Assembly: GCF_030269925.1 (NCBI RefSeq)
Contig: NC_085121.1
Location: forward strand, 14,587,501 to 14,651,500
DNA: 64,000 bases
Direction: 5' to 3'
DNA from: Bombyx mori
Taxonomy: Eukaryota; Arthropoda; Insecta; Lepidoptera; Bombycidae
The notes under the pieces: model-generated
Seen by the model: only the letters and a program-made list of their open reading frames with translations
Told to the model about the DNA's origin: nothing
Database searches by the model: none
Part shown: in pieces, positions 1 through 11,134 of the stretch
How the letters are laid out: each line of letters starts with the position of its first letter
Position numbering within the stretch: position 1 is the first letter of the stretch
Translations under genes and position numbers: made by a program

Positions 1-153
1 GAAGATGTATATGAATATTACTAAAAATATTAGTATGAGTTTTAGTCTCGAATGAAATACATTTGAATATTTATACCAAGAAACAGTATAGATTACGATA
101 AAACTAATTTTTGCTTGTAAGTAATAATGGTCTCTCTATAACCAGTCATTTTA
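1..153 (+). pseudogene. 3' flank of an upstream serpin-cluster copy (copy 1 tail)
   Basis: This stretch is non-coding but aligns with 22678-22832, the DNA just downstream of the full serpin copy, at roughly 90 percent identity by eye, and its middle also matches 5911-6015 downstream of serpin copy 2. It is therefore read as the far 3' flank of a third member of the tandem serpin duplication whose coding exons would lie left of the window. The match stops at the Helitron inserted at 154. An alternative is that this flank is itself a dispersed repeat, which only a genome-wide search could exclude. Confidence 0.6.
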
Positions 154-582
154 TCTATACTAATATTATAAAGAGGAAAGATTTGTTTATTTGTTTGTAT
201 TGAATAGGCTCCGAAACTACTGAACCGATTTGAAAAATTATTTCACTGTTTGGAAGCTACACTATTCCCGAGTGACATAGGCTATAATCTTTTTGAAAAA
301 AAAATAGGTATCCTTACTAAAACTCCAACAATATAACCGAAGGTGTAAAAAAATACCCAAAATATTCTTTACATTGCGTTCCCTGCGTAAAACTATTGAT
401 GATAGAATAAAATAATGTACTACGACTTTGTAGTTATTATTATTTACAAAAAGTGTCGCGACAGCATAATATGTCTAACTATTACAGTTATGCCGCAATA
501 AGTGTTCTTTTATTTAAATAAATAAAACAACGTCGTTGAAATTTTCGTTAAAGACCCGAGCGGAGCCGGAGTGGGCCGCTAG
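154..582 (+). mobile_element. Non-autonomous Helitron
   Basis: The element starts with TC (TCTATACTAATATTATAAAG) and ends with CTAG, with a GC-rich hairpin-forming segment just before the end, and sits between a host A (153) and T (583). These are the standard Helitron terminal and target-site signs. It has no coding capacity. Related copies in inverted orientation lie at 55918-56119 and 60413-61135. It interrupts the 3' flank of serpin copy 1. Confidence 0.8.
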
Positions 583-587
583 TACTA

Positions 588-1910
588 AACTTAGTCTGGC
601 CATAAATACTGTTACAATTAAAAATAAAAAAAAAATCTATTGCAAATAATATTTATTACTTTTACAGTGTGTTAGTTTAATACATAAGTATAAAACAATT
701 TAAAGTATAAAAAGCTTATTCGAAGTGGTCTCCATTGGCTGCAATACAGTCCTTTAAACGTTGAGGCCAGTTATCAATAGAAGCACCCATTCTTTCCATG
801 GGAAAAAATTTCACTGCCAATCGTACGGATTGTTTTAGTTACTCCAAATTATCATGGCATGTAGAACAAGCCGTACTCTCTAAAACTGACCATAAATCAT
901 AATCCAGCGAATTAAGATCGGGACTAGACGACGGCCAGTCTTCAGCTCTGATGAAGTCCGAAACGTTCGTTTCCAACCAAGACTACGTAGACCGAGCTTT
1001 ATGACTTGGCGCCGAGTCTTGCTGGAAGGACCATTCTTGATTATTGAACATGGTGCTGTTAAGGGGCTTCACTACCTTCTCAAGAATGGTATCTTGATAC
1101 AATTGTGCCCATGTTTTGATACCTTTTTCACAAAAGTATGGCTCAGTCACTCCTTCATAGCTAATACCCCACCAAACCATCAGTGAAGTCGGATAGTGCC
1201 CACGTTGCACTCTATCGACTAATTGGGAAGCTTCCTTAGAGCTTTGAGCATAAATACGGTCATTTTGTTTGTTAAAATGTTGCTCAATTGTAAAAAATTT
1301 CTCATCCGTAAACTTTTGTACCTATTTTCTATGACCTCCCTTTGCGTACCGCTTCAGTAGTTGTTTCGATTTTACCACCCTATTCTCTTTTAAATTATCA
1401 GTTAAGAAATGACCAGTACGTCTCTTATAGGCTGCAAGTCCTAAGTCATCTTTTAAAATACGCGACATGGTTCTAGGTGCTATCTTCATCTCCCGAGATA
1501 AAATCTTTTGCTTTCGGACAGGATATCTTCGAATTCTTTCTCTTACTGCTTTGACCACCTTTTTCGTACGAACACTACGTGGGCGGCCAAATCTTTATCT
1601 GTCAAAAACAGAGGAAGTCTCATTGCATCTATTAATAGCCCCGTACACAAACATTTTACTAATACCAAGCGCATGGAGAGTTTTAAAAATTGCATTTGGC
1701 TCCATACCTATTTTGTGTAATGCAATCACAGCGATTCAGTGCTCTTTATTACTCCACTCCATTTTAATATCGCAAAATATCGTACAATGTATTGGCGCCA
1801 AAATGAGAAAACTCAATGAGGAATCATACAAAAATGACAGATTCCAAATACGAATGTAATATTTTGTTTATTTTTTTTAATTGTAATAGTATTTATGGCC
1901 AGATTAAGTA
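588..1910 (-). mobile_element. maT-type Tc1/mariner transposon, decayed
   Basis: A 1.32-kb DNA transposon with about 30-bp terminal inverted repeats (left 588-620, right 1880-1910, sharing CTGGCCATAAATACT) and TA duplications at 586-587 and 1911-1912. The minus-strand transposase can be followed from about 1760 to 720 across several stops and frame changes. It contains the N-terminal helix-turn-helix part, a VWWGISYEGVT block, a QQDSAPSHK motif and SSPDLNSLDYDLW. The second and third catalytic aspartates are separated by 37 residues (DD37D), the hallmark of maT elements. Stop codons make it non-functional. Confidence 0.85.
983..1558 (-). pseudogene. Transposase pseudogene of the maT element, central part
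   Basis: Two open pieces (1322-1558 and 983-1210, minus strand) encode the paired DNA-binding region and the catalytic core around VWWGISYEGVT and QQDSAPSHK. They are separated by a stop near 1322 and followed by an in-frame TAG after HKARST. The reading frame continues degraded on either side. It is the same family as the transposase at 12164-12797 but a different copy. Confidence 0.75.
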
Positions 1911-2493
1911 TATATAATTACTAAATTAAGTACATATGTAAGGCAGGGGGCGCTCAAATATACTATCTGTCCGGTAGTACTGAGTGCACGGGCACGCGAT
2001 CCCGCCTTCCCTGAGCTGCTATAGACCACAACCTACTCGTCCGTGGCTACAGTATCCTGTCCTTCCTACTCCTAAATTCCCTCTTCTCCTCATCTCTTTA
2101 AAACCCGTCTCTACACGCGGCTCCCTCCCGCTTAACACTCAAAGTCTGACTTGGCGAGGAAGGCAACACAACGCAGGTATGCAACGTTAATTGGCGGACT
2201 CGGCCGGTCAGCAAGGCAAGGTTGATGGCCTAGAGCGATGGTGGAGGGCATATAGTCACCGTCGGCCAGACACAACATCCAACCCCTTCTTCAGTCGTAG
2301 CGGTTTCCCGTTCCACTGATCCAAGAAGGGATAGGACGAGGGTGTGCGCCTACGTGAGCGCAAACGTTTGCGCACCTAAATATATCCTGCGTATCTGACC
2401 GCTTCCGTTAATGGACTCCGAATAGGCAAAAGTCCTGTGGCGATGGATAGAAGTAGAGAGGTCTAGCCTGATGTAAGAAGATGTTAAGAAGTT
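1911..2493. other. Repeat-like DNA of unknown identity
   Basis: GC-richer than the surroundings, with no credible long reading frame. A segment near 2340-2390 (inverted repeat around GCGCAAACGTTTGCGC) resembles 5' untranslated regions of moth LINEs, but the match is from memory and weak. No gene is proposed. Confidence 0.3.
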
Positions 2494-2926
2494 GTCGTGG
2501 CCTAAGCGATAAGACGTCCGGTGCATTCGTGTTGAGCGATGCACCGGTGTTCGAATCTCAGGCGGGTACAAATTTTTCTAATGAAATACGTACTCAACAA
2601 ATGTTCACGATTGACTTCCACGGTGAAGGAATAACATCGTGTAATAAAAATCAAACTCGCAAAATTATAATTTGCGCAATTACTGGTGGTAGGACCTCTT
2701 GTGAGTCCGCGCGGATAGGTACCACCACCCTACCTATTTCTGCCGTGAAGCAGTAATGCGTTTCGGTTTGAAGGGTGGGGCAGCCGCTGTAACTATATTG
2801 AGACCCTTAGAACTTATATCTCTAGGTGGGTGGCGCATTAACGTTGTAGATATCTATGGGCTCCAGTAACCACTTAACACCAGGTGAGCTGTGAGCTCGT
2901 CCACCCATCTAAGCAATAAAAAAAAA
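2494..2926 (+). mobile_element. Bm1 SINE, full length
   Basis: A complete Bm1 of about 430 bp. It has a tRNA-like head at 2494-2570 with a B-box-like GTTCGAATC, the linker through AACATCGTGTAATAAAAATC, the conserved body beginning ACTGGTGGTAGGACCTC, and the 3' end CATCTAAGCAATAAA followed by a short A-run ending at 2926. It is the reference copy for all other Bm1 pieces in this window. Bm1 is transcribed by RNA polymerase III and mobilised by LINE machinery; those are family facts. Confidence 0.9.
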
Positions 2927-3469
2927 GCTAGGCTTTGTCCGATACCTGCACACAGGCGGTCTTGGGGGTGTGAGTGCACACCGTGGTCGTTCCTGCGCTG
3001 CAAGTTTGGGGCGATAGCGCGGGTTCCGTAGCACCCAAGATGACAATTAGCCCTGTTTAGGGAGGCACTGCTTTCCCCGCCCAGCCGGGGAGGGGGCTTG
3101 AAAAGGTTCCCTAAGAAAATGCTTGTCCCAACATGATAAGTGGTAGTAACCGCGGCTGCCACTGCATCAGTCAAATCGTGGTCGACTTCGCAAAAGGATA
3201 TCATAAAAATATCTATTATGACATTTGGCGCGTGGACGTGAGAACGCTTTTTTATCGAGATGGCAAAATACAAGTGGTGGCAGGACAAAGCTAGTCATAT
3301 GCAATAGCTCGCTGACACAAACCAGCTTGGTGAGTTCTATAGCAAGATGCGTACATCCAACCATGCATAGGTGCCTTTAAGGTCTCTAGATAGTAGGCAC
3401 CTTTTAACAAGCAAGGAAGATGTTCTAAAGCGCTTGGCAGAGCACTTCTTGGCTTCACACTTCTTTCAC
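2927..3469. other. Unassigned repeat-like segment abutting serpin copy 2
   Basis: GC-rich in its first half and lacking a long convincing reading frame on either strand. Short minus-strand frames (2854-3288, 3167-3364, 3291-3491) show no domain I recognise. The composition suggests a LINE-derived fragment. It replaces the expected exons 1 to 5 of serpin copy 2, so the duplication breakpoint lies at its right edge near 3470. Confidence 0.3.
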
Positions 3470-5240
3470 ATCTTGGCATCAAGGTACACACTGATCTGTT
3501 TAAATTAAGTTCATCTTCAATTTACATTTCACAAATTGTATGTTTTATTTGTGATCGTCGAATTGTACTCTCTTTTTCTCTCTTTTCATTTACCAGATCT
3601 TCCAGTTTTATTTGAGAGGTGGTATTTCCGTCGTCTTGGGGACTTCATTAAATGACAACGAGGATCTTAGCGTCGCTTTTAACAAACTCCGCGATCCCGC
3701 GACGCTGCCGTATATCTTGACTCAAACCGAGTCTAAATACTTGAAGCTCGCAGTTCCGATCGAATTGACATTGAGAGATTCACGTGATTATGTACCTGAA
3801 GTTAAAAGGGTCTGTAAAAGTTATTTACTTATATATAATTTTAACAGAAAAGATTTATTTACACAATATCACTAGGTACTTTCAATGGTGAAACTGCGGC
3901 TATACTATACAAATTGAGACCTAGACCATATTATGTCTGTCAGGTGGGTGGCGTTATTTACATTGGGGTCTCAATAGATAACGGAAACTATTTAACATCA
4001 TGTCACATGTCTATGGAATAAATAAAAATACCCATATGCACATTCGTCTGGCGCATGCGGCGTTGAGGGGCAAATGAACTTCGGCAAATGCTCACACGCA
4101 CTAATGACAGATACCGTGATATTGACAACTGCAGTAGAGCCACACAGTCTGATATACTACGTTACGCTCATCTGTGAATTAGTGTCCATGGCTCACCGAA
4201 TGTGGTTTATGTAAGGCCACTGTTTTTTTTTAAATCAAAAGCACAAACATTTCTTCTTTAATTCCTAATTTGTGCTAACCGTAAATTTGCAGGCCGGACT
4301 CTTGACAGAGATTTTTGAGAAAAACTTCGACGGCTTCGATACGGTCTATGACAATAAATCAGGATATATATCCCATATGCTGAGCCATATGCGTATTGAC
4401 TTCGAACAGCCCACAGAAGAGCGTAAGTGAATTTACAATCATACAGCCTCCCGAATGGTAATACAAAGTTTTCAGAGCATAAAGGAAGAACTTCGGTATA
4501 CTCGGTATCAGGCAGAGATGGATAACAATCTATCTAGGTATTTACTTACTGGAAGGAATTTCGTGAAGGACTCTTACCATGTTGGGATGTTATCATAGTC
4601 TGTTTCTGCTGCAAGCCACTCATTTGTTCCGGTTAGTCCTTACACAATACGGTTGAGACATCGACCTCATGTCTCAAGGTGGATAACGGGATTCAGATAA
4701 TATAATGTATGAGCTCTAGTAACTCTTCCAGCATCTACTATTTCAAATTACCCATTAAAGAATTAAATAAAAAATTCAGAAAAAAAGAATCGGTATAGCC
4801 CGCATATTTCAAACAGCATATATACATACATACATATATTCACATGTTTTAGACACAGCACAAACAGTGCTGCATAGTCGGTTAGCAATAACAATAAAAA
4901 CATTTTTTTGCAACTTTAATTGAGTTTTTAAATATTCGCCCATTTGCACTGAACTATCTAAGCGTCTTGGCATGATGCTTAAACGAATTAAATTTATTTT
5001 TAACACATACGCAATTATAGGGAATATCACCCTGTGTGATACATATTATGTATGTATGTAACTTTTGGTTGGAAAGCTTGTAAGTTTAAAAATTTTATGA
5101 TTTAAATACGATTTATTAATTTCATAACAGAAGCTGAAAGCGTGGTTGCCGAGCCAGACTTCATCTTCAACAAGCCCTATTTCTTTTTGATTCTCAACAA
5201 ATACAATGCACCAGGTTTCGTTGGCCTTATCACGCACTGA
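3470..5240 (+). pseudogene. Serpin copy 2, 5'-truncated (exons 6-8 only)
   Basis: Homology to the complete copy starts at about 3470, inside the last codons of exon 5 (CTTGGCATCAAG followed by a GT donor at 3484). It continues through exon 6 (3597-3809), exon 7 (4293-4422) and exon 8 (5131-5240, stop TGA at 5238). Exon lengths are identical to those at 20628, 21346 and 22183. Splice sites and reading frame are intact and the encoded residues are nearly unchanged (one visible Leu to Ile change in exon 7). Exons 1-5 and the signal peptide are missing, so it is called a truncated duplicate. A poly(A) signal AATAAA lies at 5312-5317. The close match in introns as well as exons points to a recent segmental duplication. 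It could still be transcribed from a foreign promoter, but nothing in the sequence shows that. Confidence 0.8.
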
Positions 5241-5493
5241 GTTTTAAAAAAATTATCAAGATTCAGGACGAAATTCTACGTTTACATTCCAAAATGTATT
5301 GATTGTTGTTTAATAAAATAAATAAAAAATCAAATCATTACTTACGATACATTTTAATTTAACACGTTCCCTTTGCTTAACCGTCGATTAAAAACTGGTA
5401 AACACATATAACCAACATGCCTATTTTTTAAATCAACCTAAGGATTGGTATCATCATGATAAGGATCGGTGTCGCTGATTTTGGCAATAATTT

Positions 5494-5760
5494 TTTGGCA
5501 ACGGCCGTCTGGTGTAGTGGTAAGTGACATGGTCACTACACAAGGGGGTCGCGGGTTCGAATCCCGCCAAGGGAAGATATTTATATGATAAATATAAATG
5601 TCTTTTCCAGGGTTATGGATGTATATTAAATATATGTATGTGTATAATAAAAATTTTACATTTATTTCCGTTATCTGGTACCTGTACCACAAGTTCTTTA
5701 CGAACTTATCACGGGACCAGTTAACGTGGCGTGACTGATAGTAAAAAAAAAATAAAAAAA
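5494..5760 (+). mobile_element. tRNA-derived SINE
   Basis: It has a pol III A box (TGGTGTAGTGG near 5510) and B box (GGTTCGAATCC near 5554), then an AT-rich middle and a LINE-like 3' module containing GGTACC, and ends in an A-rich tail. The paralogous flank at 22530-22545 is continuous without it, which gives a filled/empty site pair and proves insertion after the serpin duplication. Confidence 0.8.
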
Positions 5761-5910
5761 ATTAGGCTCCCAACAATACTAGATGATTGGGCAACAATTA
5801 TTCATCAGCAACATTTGCGAACAAATGCACGGCCTCTGTAAGATAGCAATATATTATTATATAAGATAAGACAATAAAGTTAATAAGTTTTTTTTTATTA
5901 AAATTATGTT

Positions 5911-6015
5911 AATGCTAATTACTAAAAGTATTAGTATGGAGTTTAGCCTCGAATGAAATATATATGAATTTTTATACGAAGAAACAGTATAGATTACGAT
6001 GAAACTAATTTTAAA
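5911..6015 (+). pseudogene. 3' flank of serpin copy 2
   Basis: Non-coding DNA matching 22693-22795 and 15-115. It shows that copies 1, 2 and 3 share downstream flank and therefore arose by segmental duplication. It is cut off at 6015 by a mariner remnant. Confidence 0.65.
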
Positions 6016-6237
6016 AATGGCATCCATTTTATTCGTAATAGGACGACCAGAGCGACGTGCATCTTTGACATAAAAAATTCCGGATTGAAAACGCTTAAAC
6101 CAAATTTGTGCTACTCTCACAGACACCGCGCTAGGTCCATCAACATCGCAAATTTTTTTCGCGGCTTGCGTTGCTTTTTTACATTTTTTGTAGTAAAATT
6201 TTAAAATGTATCGAATTTCTTCATAAGATTCACTCAT
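6016..6237 (-). pseudogene. mariner transposase N-terminus, truncated
   Basis: Minus-strand codons from ATG at 6237 encode the helix-turn-helix region of a mariner transposase (IRYILKFYYKKCKKATQAAK, then WFKRFQSG and RRSGRP). About 74 residues of family-like sequence remain; beyond residue 74 the frame runs into host flank. The typical transposase is near 345 residues, so the catalytic DDD core is lost. It belongs to a mariner type different from the two maT copies in the window. Confidence 0.8.
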
Positions 6238-6518
6238 CTTGATTGTACGAAAAATAAATTAATAAAATTTCAAAATTTGAATTTGGAATTATCTTCTTTA
6301 AAATTTAAACTTTTAATGATAGCAAAACCAGCCAGATACAAATAGTATAGCCAAAGAGATTTTATTACAAGTTCATACGTACTATAATGCGAAAAGACTT
6401 TTTTCTCAGCCTATTATATTATATTTAATCAACACTAAAGCATTATTAAAGTTAAATATTGTTGCTCAAACAAATTGAAGTTTGAAAGAAAAGTCACCCA
6501 AAATTTAAATTTGAGTCC

Positions 6519-8908
6519 CCTTAGAACTAAACATTTTCACGGAATGTTAATAAAATGTAGCTTTGAAATTTATTTCTAAAACTACACTAACTAAAACTAC
6601 TCTTTCCATTAACTTTTCCTTAATCAGTTCATGTTGGGATTTCGCCTTAGAACTAAACATTTTCACGGAATGTTAATAAAATGTAGCTTTGAAATTTATT
6701 TCTAAAACAACACTAACTAAAACTACTCTTTCCATTAACTTTTCCTTAATCAGTTCATGTTGGGATTTCGCCTTAGAACTAAACATTTTCACGGAATGTT
6801 AATAAAATGTAGCTTTGAAATTTATTTCTAAAACAACACTAACTAAAACTACTCTTTCCATTAACTTTTCCTTAATCAGTTCATGTTGGGATTTCGCCTT
6901 AGAACTTAACATTTTCACGGAATGTTAATAAAATGTAGCTTTGAAATTTATTTCTAAAACTACACTAACTAAAACTACTCTTTCTATTAACTTTTCCTTA
7001 ATCAGTTCATGTTGGGATTTCGCCTTAGAACTAAACATTTTCACGGAATGTTAATAAAATGTAGCTTTGAAATTTATTTCTAAAACTACACTAACTAAAA
7101 CTACTCTTTCCATTAACTTTTCCTTAATCAGTTCATGTTGGGATTTCGCCTTAGAACTAAACATTTTCACGGAATGTTAATAAAATGTAGCTTTGAAATT
7201 TATTTCTAAAACAACACTAACTAAAACTACTCTTTCCATTAACTTTTCCTTAATCAGTTCATGTTGGGATTTCGCCTTAGAACTTAACATTTTCACGGAA
7301 TGTTAATAAAATGTAGCTTTGAAATTTATTTCTAAAACTACACTAACTAAAACTACTCTTTCTATTAACTTTTCCTTAATCAGTTCATGTTGGGATTTCG
7401 CCTTAGAACTAAACATTTTCACGGAATGTTAATAAAATGTAGCTTTGAAATTTATTTCTAAAACTACACTAACTAAAACTACTCTTTCCATTAACTTTTC
7501 CTTAATCAGTTCATGTTGGGATTTCGCCTTAGAACTAAACATTTTCACGGAATGTTAATAAAATGTAGCTTTGAAATTTATTTCTAAAACAACACTAACT
7601 AAAACTACTCTTTCCATTAACTTTTCCTTAATCAGTTCATGTTGGGATTTCGCCTTAGAACTTAACATTTTCACGGAATGTTAATAAAATGTAGCTTTGA
7701 AATTTATTTCTAAAACTACACTAACTAAAACTACTCTTTCTATTAACTTTTCCTTAATCAGTTCATGTTGGGATTTCGCCTTAGAACTAAACATTTTCAC
7801 GGAATGTTAATAAAATGTAGCTTTGAAATTTATTTCTAAAACTACACTAACTAAAACTACTCTTTCCATTAACTTTTCCTTAATCAGTTCATGTTGGGAT
7901 TTCGCCTTAGAACTAAACATTTTCACGGAATGTTAATAAAATGTAGCTTTGAAATTTATTTCTAAAACTACACTAACTAAAACTACTCTTTCCATTAACT
8001 TTTCCTTAATCAGTTCATGTTGGGATTTCGCCTTAGAACTAAACATTTTCACGGAATGTTAATAAAATGTAGCTTTGAAATTTATTTCTAAAACTACACT
8101 AACTAAAACTACTCTTTCCATTAACTTTTCCTTAATCAGTTCATGTTGGGATTTCGCCTTAGAACTAAACATTTTCACGGAATGTTAATAAAATGTAGCT
8201 TTGAAATTTATTTCTAAAACTACACTAACTAAAACTACTCTTTCCATTAACTTTTCCTTAATCAGTTCATGTTGGGATTTCGCCTTAGAACTAAACATTT
8301 TCACGGAATGTTAATAAAATGTAGCTTTGAAATTTATTTCTAAAACTACACTAACTAAAACTACTCTTTCCATTAACTTTTCCTTAATCAGTTCATGTTG
8401 GGATTTCGCCTTAGAACTAAACATTTTCACGGAATGTTAATAAAATGTAGCTTTGAAATTTATTTCTAAAACTACACTAACTAAAACTACTCTTTCCATT
8501 AACTTTTCCTTAATCAGTTCATGTTGGGATTTCGCCTTAGAACTTAACATTTTCACGGAATGTTAATAAAATGTAGCTTTGAAATTTATTTCTTAAACTA
8601 CACTAATTAAAACTACTCTTTCCATTATCTTTTCTTTAATCAGTTCATGTTGGGATTTCGCCTTAGAATTAAACATTTTCACGGAATGTTAATAAAATGT
8701 AGCTTTGAAATTTATTTCTAAAACTACACTAACTAAAACTACTCTTTCCATTATCTTTTCCTTAATCAGTTCATGTTGGGATTTCGCCTTATAATTAAAC
8801 ATTTTCACGGAATGTTAATAAAATGTAGCTTTGAAATTTATTTCTAAAACTACACTAACTAAAACTACTCTTTCTATTAACTTTTCCTTAATCAGTTCAT
8901 GTTGGGAT
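6519..8908. repeat. 126-bp satellite array, 19 units
   Basis: Nineteen head-to-tail units start at 6521 and every 126 bases after it (6647, 6773, 6899 ... 8789) without a single length change. Units differ at a few diagnostic positions: CTAAAC or CTTAAC, ACTACAC or ACAACAC, and TCCATT or TCTATT. These mark three unit types that recur in fixed order between 6773 and 7906; units starting 7781-8411 are then nearly uniform, and the last three are more diverged. No reading frame or known function. An isolated diverged partial unit lies at 30032-30102. Confidence 0.95.
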
Positions 8909-8989
8909 ATCTCTACGAGAAAATCGTTTATCATTGAACATCACGGCTTGTAATAAATGTTACCTAAATAAATTTTTGGCTAAACGTAT

Positions 8990-9290
8990 TATCGGCTGAC
9001 TCAGTAGTATAGTAGTTAGCGCCGTTGACTGTTACGACGAGGGTCGTGAGTTCGATCCCACATCGAACAAGCCTTCGTATGATGAATAGGTTTGCTTGCT
9101 CTTTTACTCGGTGCTTATTGTCTATATGTGTATACATACATAATATGTATATATTTTTAGACGTATATGTGTGTCAGTCTCTTGTACCCATAACACAGCG
9201 AATCCTGATTTGGGGCCGGATAACCGGATGTGATTTGTTCCCAGTTTTTATTTTATCTTTTGATGAATCGAATCATCGACATATTATGTG
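8990..9290 (+). mobile_element. tRNA-derived SINE, second family member
   Basis: A box-like TAGTATAGTAGTTAGCG and B box-like GAGTTCGATCC lie near 9005 and 9045, followed by a LINE-like 3' module (TTGGGGCCGGATAACCGG). The short plus-strand frame across it is a shadow. A head fragment of the same family lies inverted at 41795-41855. Confidence 0.65.
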
Positions 9291-9369
9291 CTAATATTTA
9301 TTTAATAGTTCATTACGTAAAATACGTGTATACATAGTTATTTCAATAAATATACCGTAATTTATCCTG

Positions 9370-9450
9370 CATTGCCTTTGGTTAGGTGGTAGAGGATGCC
9401 TTAGAAATTAAGTCCGCCATCATATCAAATCTAAATCAAAGATATCTAAT
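9370..9450 (+). mobile_element. Short LINE 3'-end relic
   Basis: The string TGGTAGAGGATGCC followed by ATTAAGTCCGCCAT matches the 3' untranslated end of the CR1/L2-like LINE fragment at 41690-41745. Only the tail survives. Confidence 0.4.
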
Positions 9451-9814
9451 CATGTTCGTTTCAAACCAAGAGTGTATTTTAATTAACCCTTATAAATTTA
9501 ATATTATATCCTTATATCGGTTAATATATTTACAGGCTGACAAAAAACCTGAAAACACTACAATAAAGATCTAGTGGCAGCCTTTTTATTTCCTCACAAT
9601 TCAAACTTGCAAGCCGTCCGTCAGAAGCTAACAAAACTTTTAATTAAAGTCAAGGCATCAGTTTAAAATGCCTCATCTCTGTAGGAGAATCAGACCTTGG
9701 TCAAGTTCATTATATTAAACACACAATCGCTGAATAGATGATCGCAGCTATCAGAACCATAGGAACAGCTATAAATAGGAATATATCGCTGTAATCTTAT
9801 GACAAAATAATCTT

Positions 9815-10771
9815 TTTTTTTTATGATTGAAGGATTGGTGAAGGAAGGTGGCCCTGGGGCCTTTCCAGTTTCACCAGGACAGGTGGACGAGCAAAGGCTT
9901 AGCCAGAAGGGGTGGAATTTGCTAACAGCTGCTGGAGCGCATCCGAAGGACACCTATCAACTCAAGAGCAGTTGCTGCGCAAATGAGTCTACTACCGGAT
10001 CGAAATTGCAATCCGCTGAGAAGATCCGGCGAGAAACTCAGCGGACTAATGTATGGGTTAGGTTGCACGACGAACTCTTTGTTGAGTTCGACGAGTACAG
10101 TGATCGGGGTCCGTAAGCCTGATCCTAGTGTTAGAGCTGAAGGCGTCTAATGCAAAGGGTATTGGATCTGATGGATCCGTAAGGACGTATCTAGGGCGTC
10201 GAGGGTGACTGGCTCCTGCGTGATCAGGATTTGGGGAGAAGTCAGCGGTGGCAACGATAAAATGATTATCATGACGCATAGCCTTATCGAAGTACCGTTC
10301 CGACGCTGACAATGTATTTCCGGATCGACTTAAAGCCCAGGTGATCGTGTAGGTCAACGTTCCTCACGAACCATGGAGCTCAGACGGCTAACCTGCAAAA
10401 GCGGGATTGTAGGGTTTAGAGGGTGTCTATGTGTGTTCGGGCCGCGTGAGCGAGCACCACACCCGCGTAAGTCATATCGGGCCTTATAAAGTTTTGTAAA
10501 GTGTCACCTTCTTCCGAACGGACATTTTACTCCGCTCACAGATCATAGGATAAAGTCGGCCGAGAATAAATGCGGCGCGGTCACTGATTTAATGTGCGGT
10601 GGGAATGTCATCGATGCATCCAGGGTAACACCTAGGTACTTGACCTTCCTGGCCCAGGGAATGAGTTGGCCGAAGAGGGTGATCGGGGTTTGAGATTCCT
10701 CCTTTTAATCCGCGAAGAAATCCGTATGGAGTTTCCCCTTTGAAATAGCACCGCAGTACTTTTCGCTGGTG
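9815..10771 (-). mobile_element. Jockey-clade LINE, 5'-truncated, with 12-bp target duplication
   Basis: Minus-strand LINE 3' end: a poly(A) tail read as T-run at 9815, then a 3' UTR, then the decayed C-terminus of the reverse transcriptase ORF (10058-10357 minus encodes SASERYFDKAMRHDNHF followed by a conserved PRYVLTDPSDPI block), then upstream ORF2 sequence to 10771. Perfect 12-bp direct repeats CAAAATAATCTT flank it at 9803-9814 and 10772-10783, so both borders are exact. Stops and frame changes show it is dead. Relatives lie at 13880, 38628, 39840, 43568 and 48281. Confidence 0.85.
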
Positions 10772-10783
10772 CAAAATAATCTT

Positions 10784-11134
10784 ATCATAAATCTAAAATC
10801 CTATTGTTGTTTTAGTTTGCTGTTAGAACTGATGTACTTATTATTACGATTTCAGATAAAACGATTGGATAGTCAATTTTGTTTTATTTTCTCCCCTTTT
10901 CACCTCAGAATACTTACAAATGCCGTCTTTAATTACTTCTGGATTTTTCTGTCGTGCATTAGGCGTGCGATTTTTCTCGGACAAGTCCGTAGCTATCACG
11001 AAAAAAGCTTAAAAAAAAAGCTATAATAAAATCAATGAATAGATGATAGAACGATGCAATTGATACATTCTCCATGATCGTGTTAGCGTGGGCTTTAACT
11101 TAATAAAATAAACAGGCAAAACAATTAAAAAAAA
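10784..11134. other. AT-rich DNA, nothing recognised
   Basis: Short open frames here (for example 10769-11026 plus) show no homology I recognise and look like chance frames in AT-rich DNA. Confidence 0.4.

Noticed and set aside
1467..1859. 130-codon plus-strand frame
   Set aside because: It lies antisense to the maT transposase on the minus strand and has no motif of its own.
2494..2570. Genuine tRNA gene at the head of Bm1
   Set aside because: It is the tRNA-like part of a full-length Bm1 and is followed by the rest of the SINE.
3897..4010. Old Bm1 in the serpin intron
   Set aside because: GGTGGGTGGCG and GAGACC strings resemble Bm1, but the match is too short and diverged; it is shared by both serpin copies.
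5505..5575. Genuine tRNA gene
   Set aside because: A and B boxes are present but the cloverleaf is poor and a SINE body and A-rich tail follow.
6519..8908. CRISPR-like array
   Set aside because: The units are directly adjacent without unique spacers, and the genome is eukaryotic; it is a satellite.
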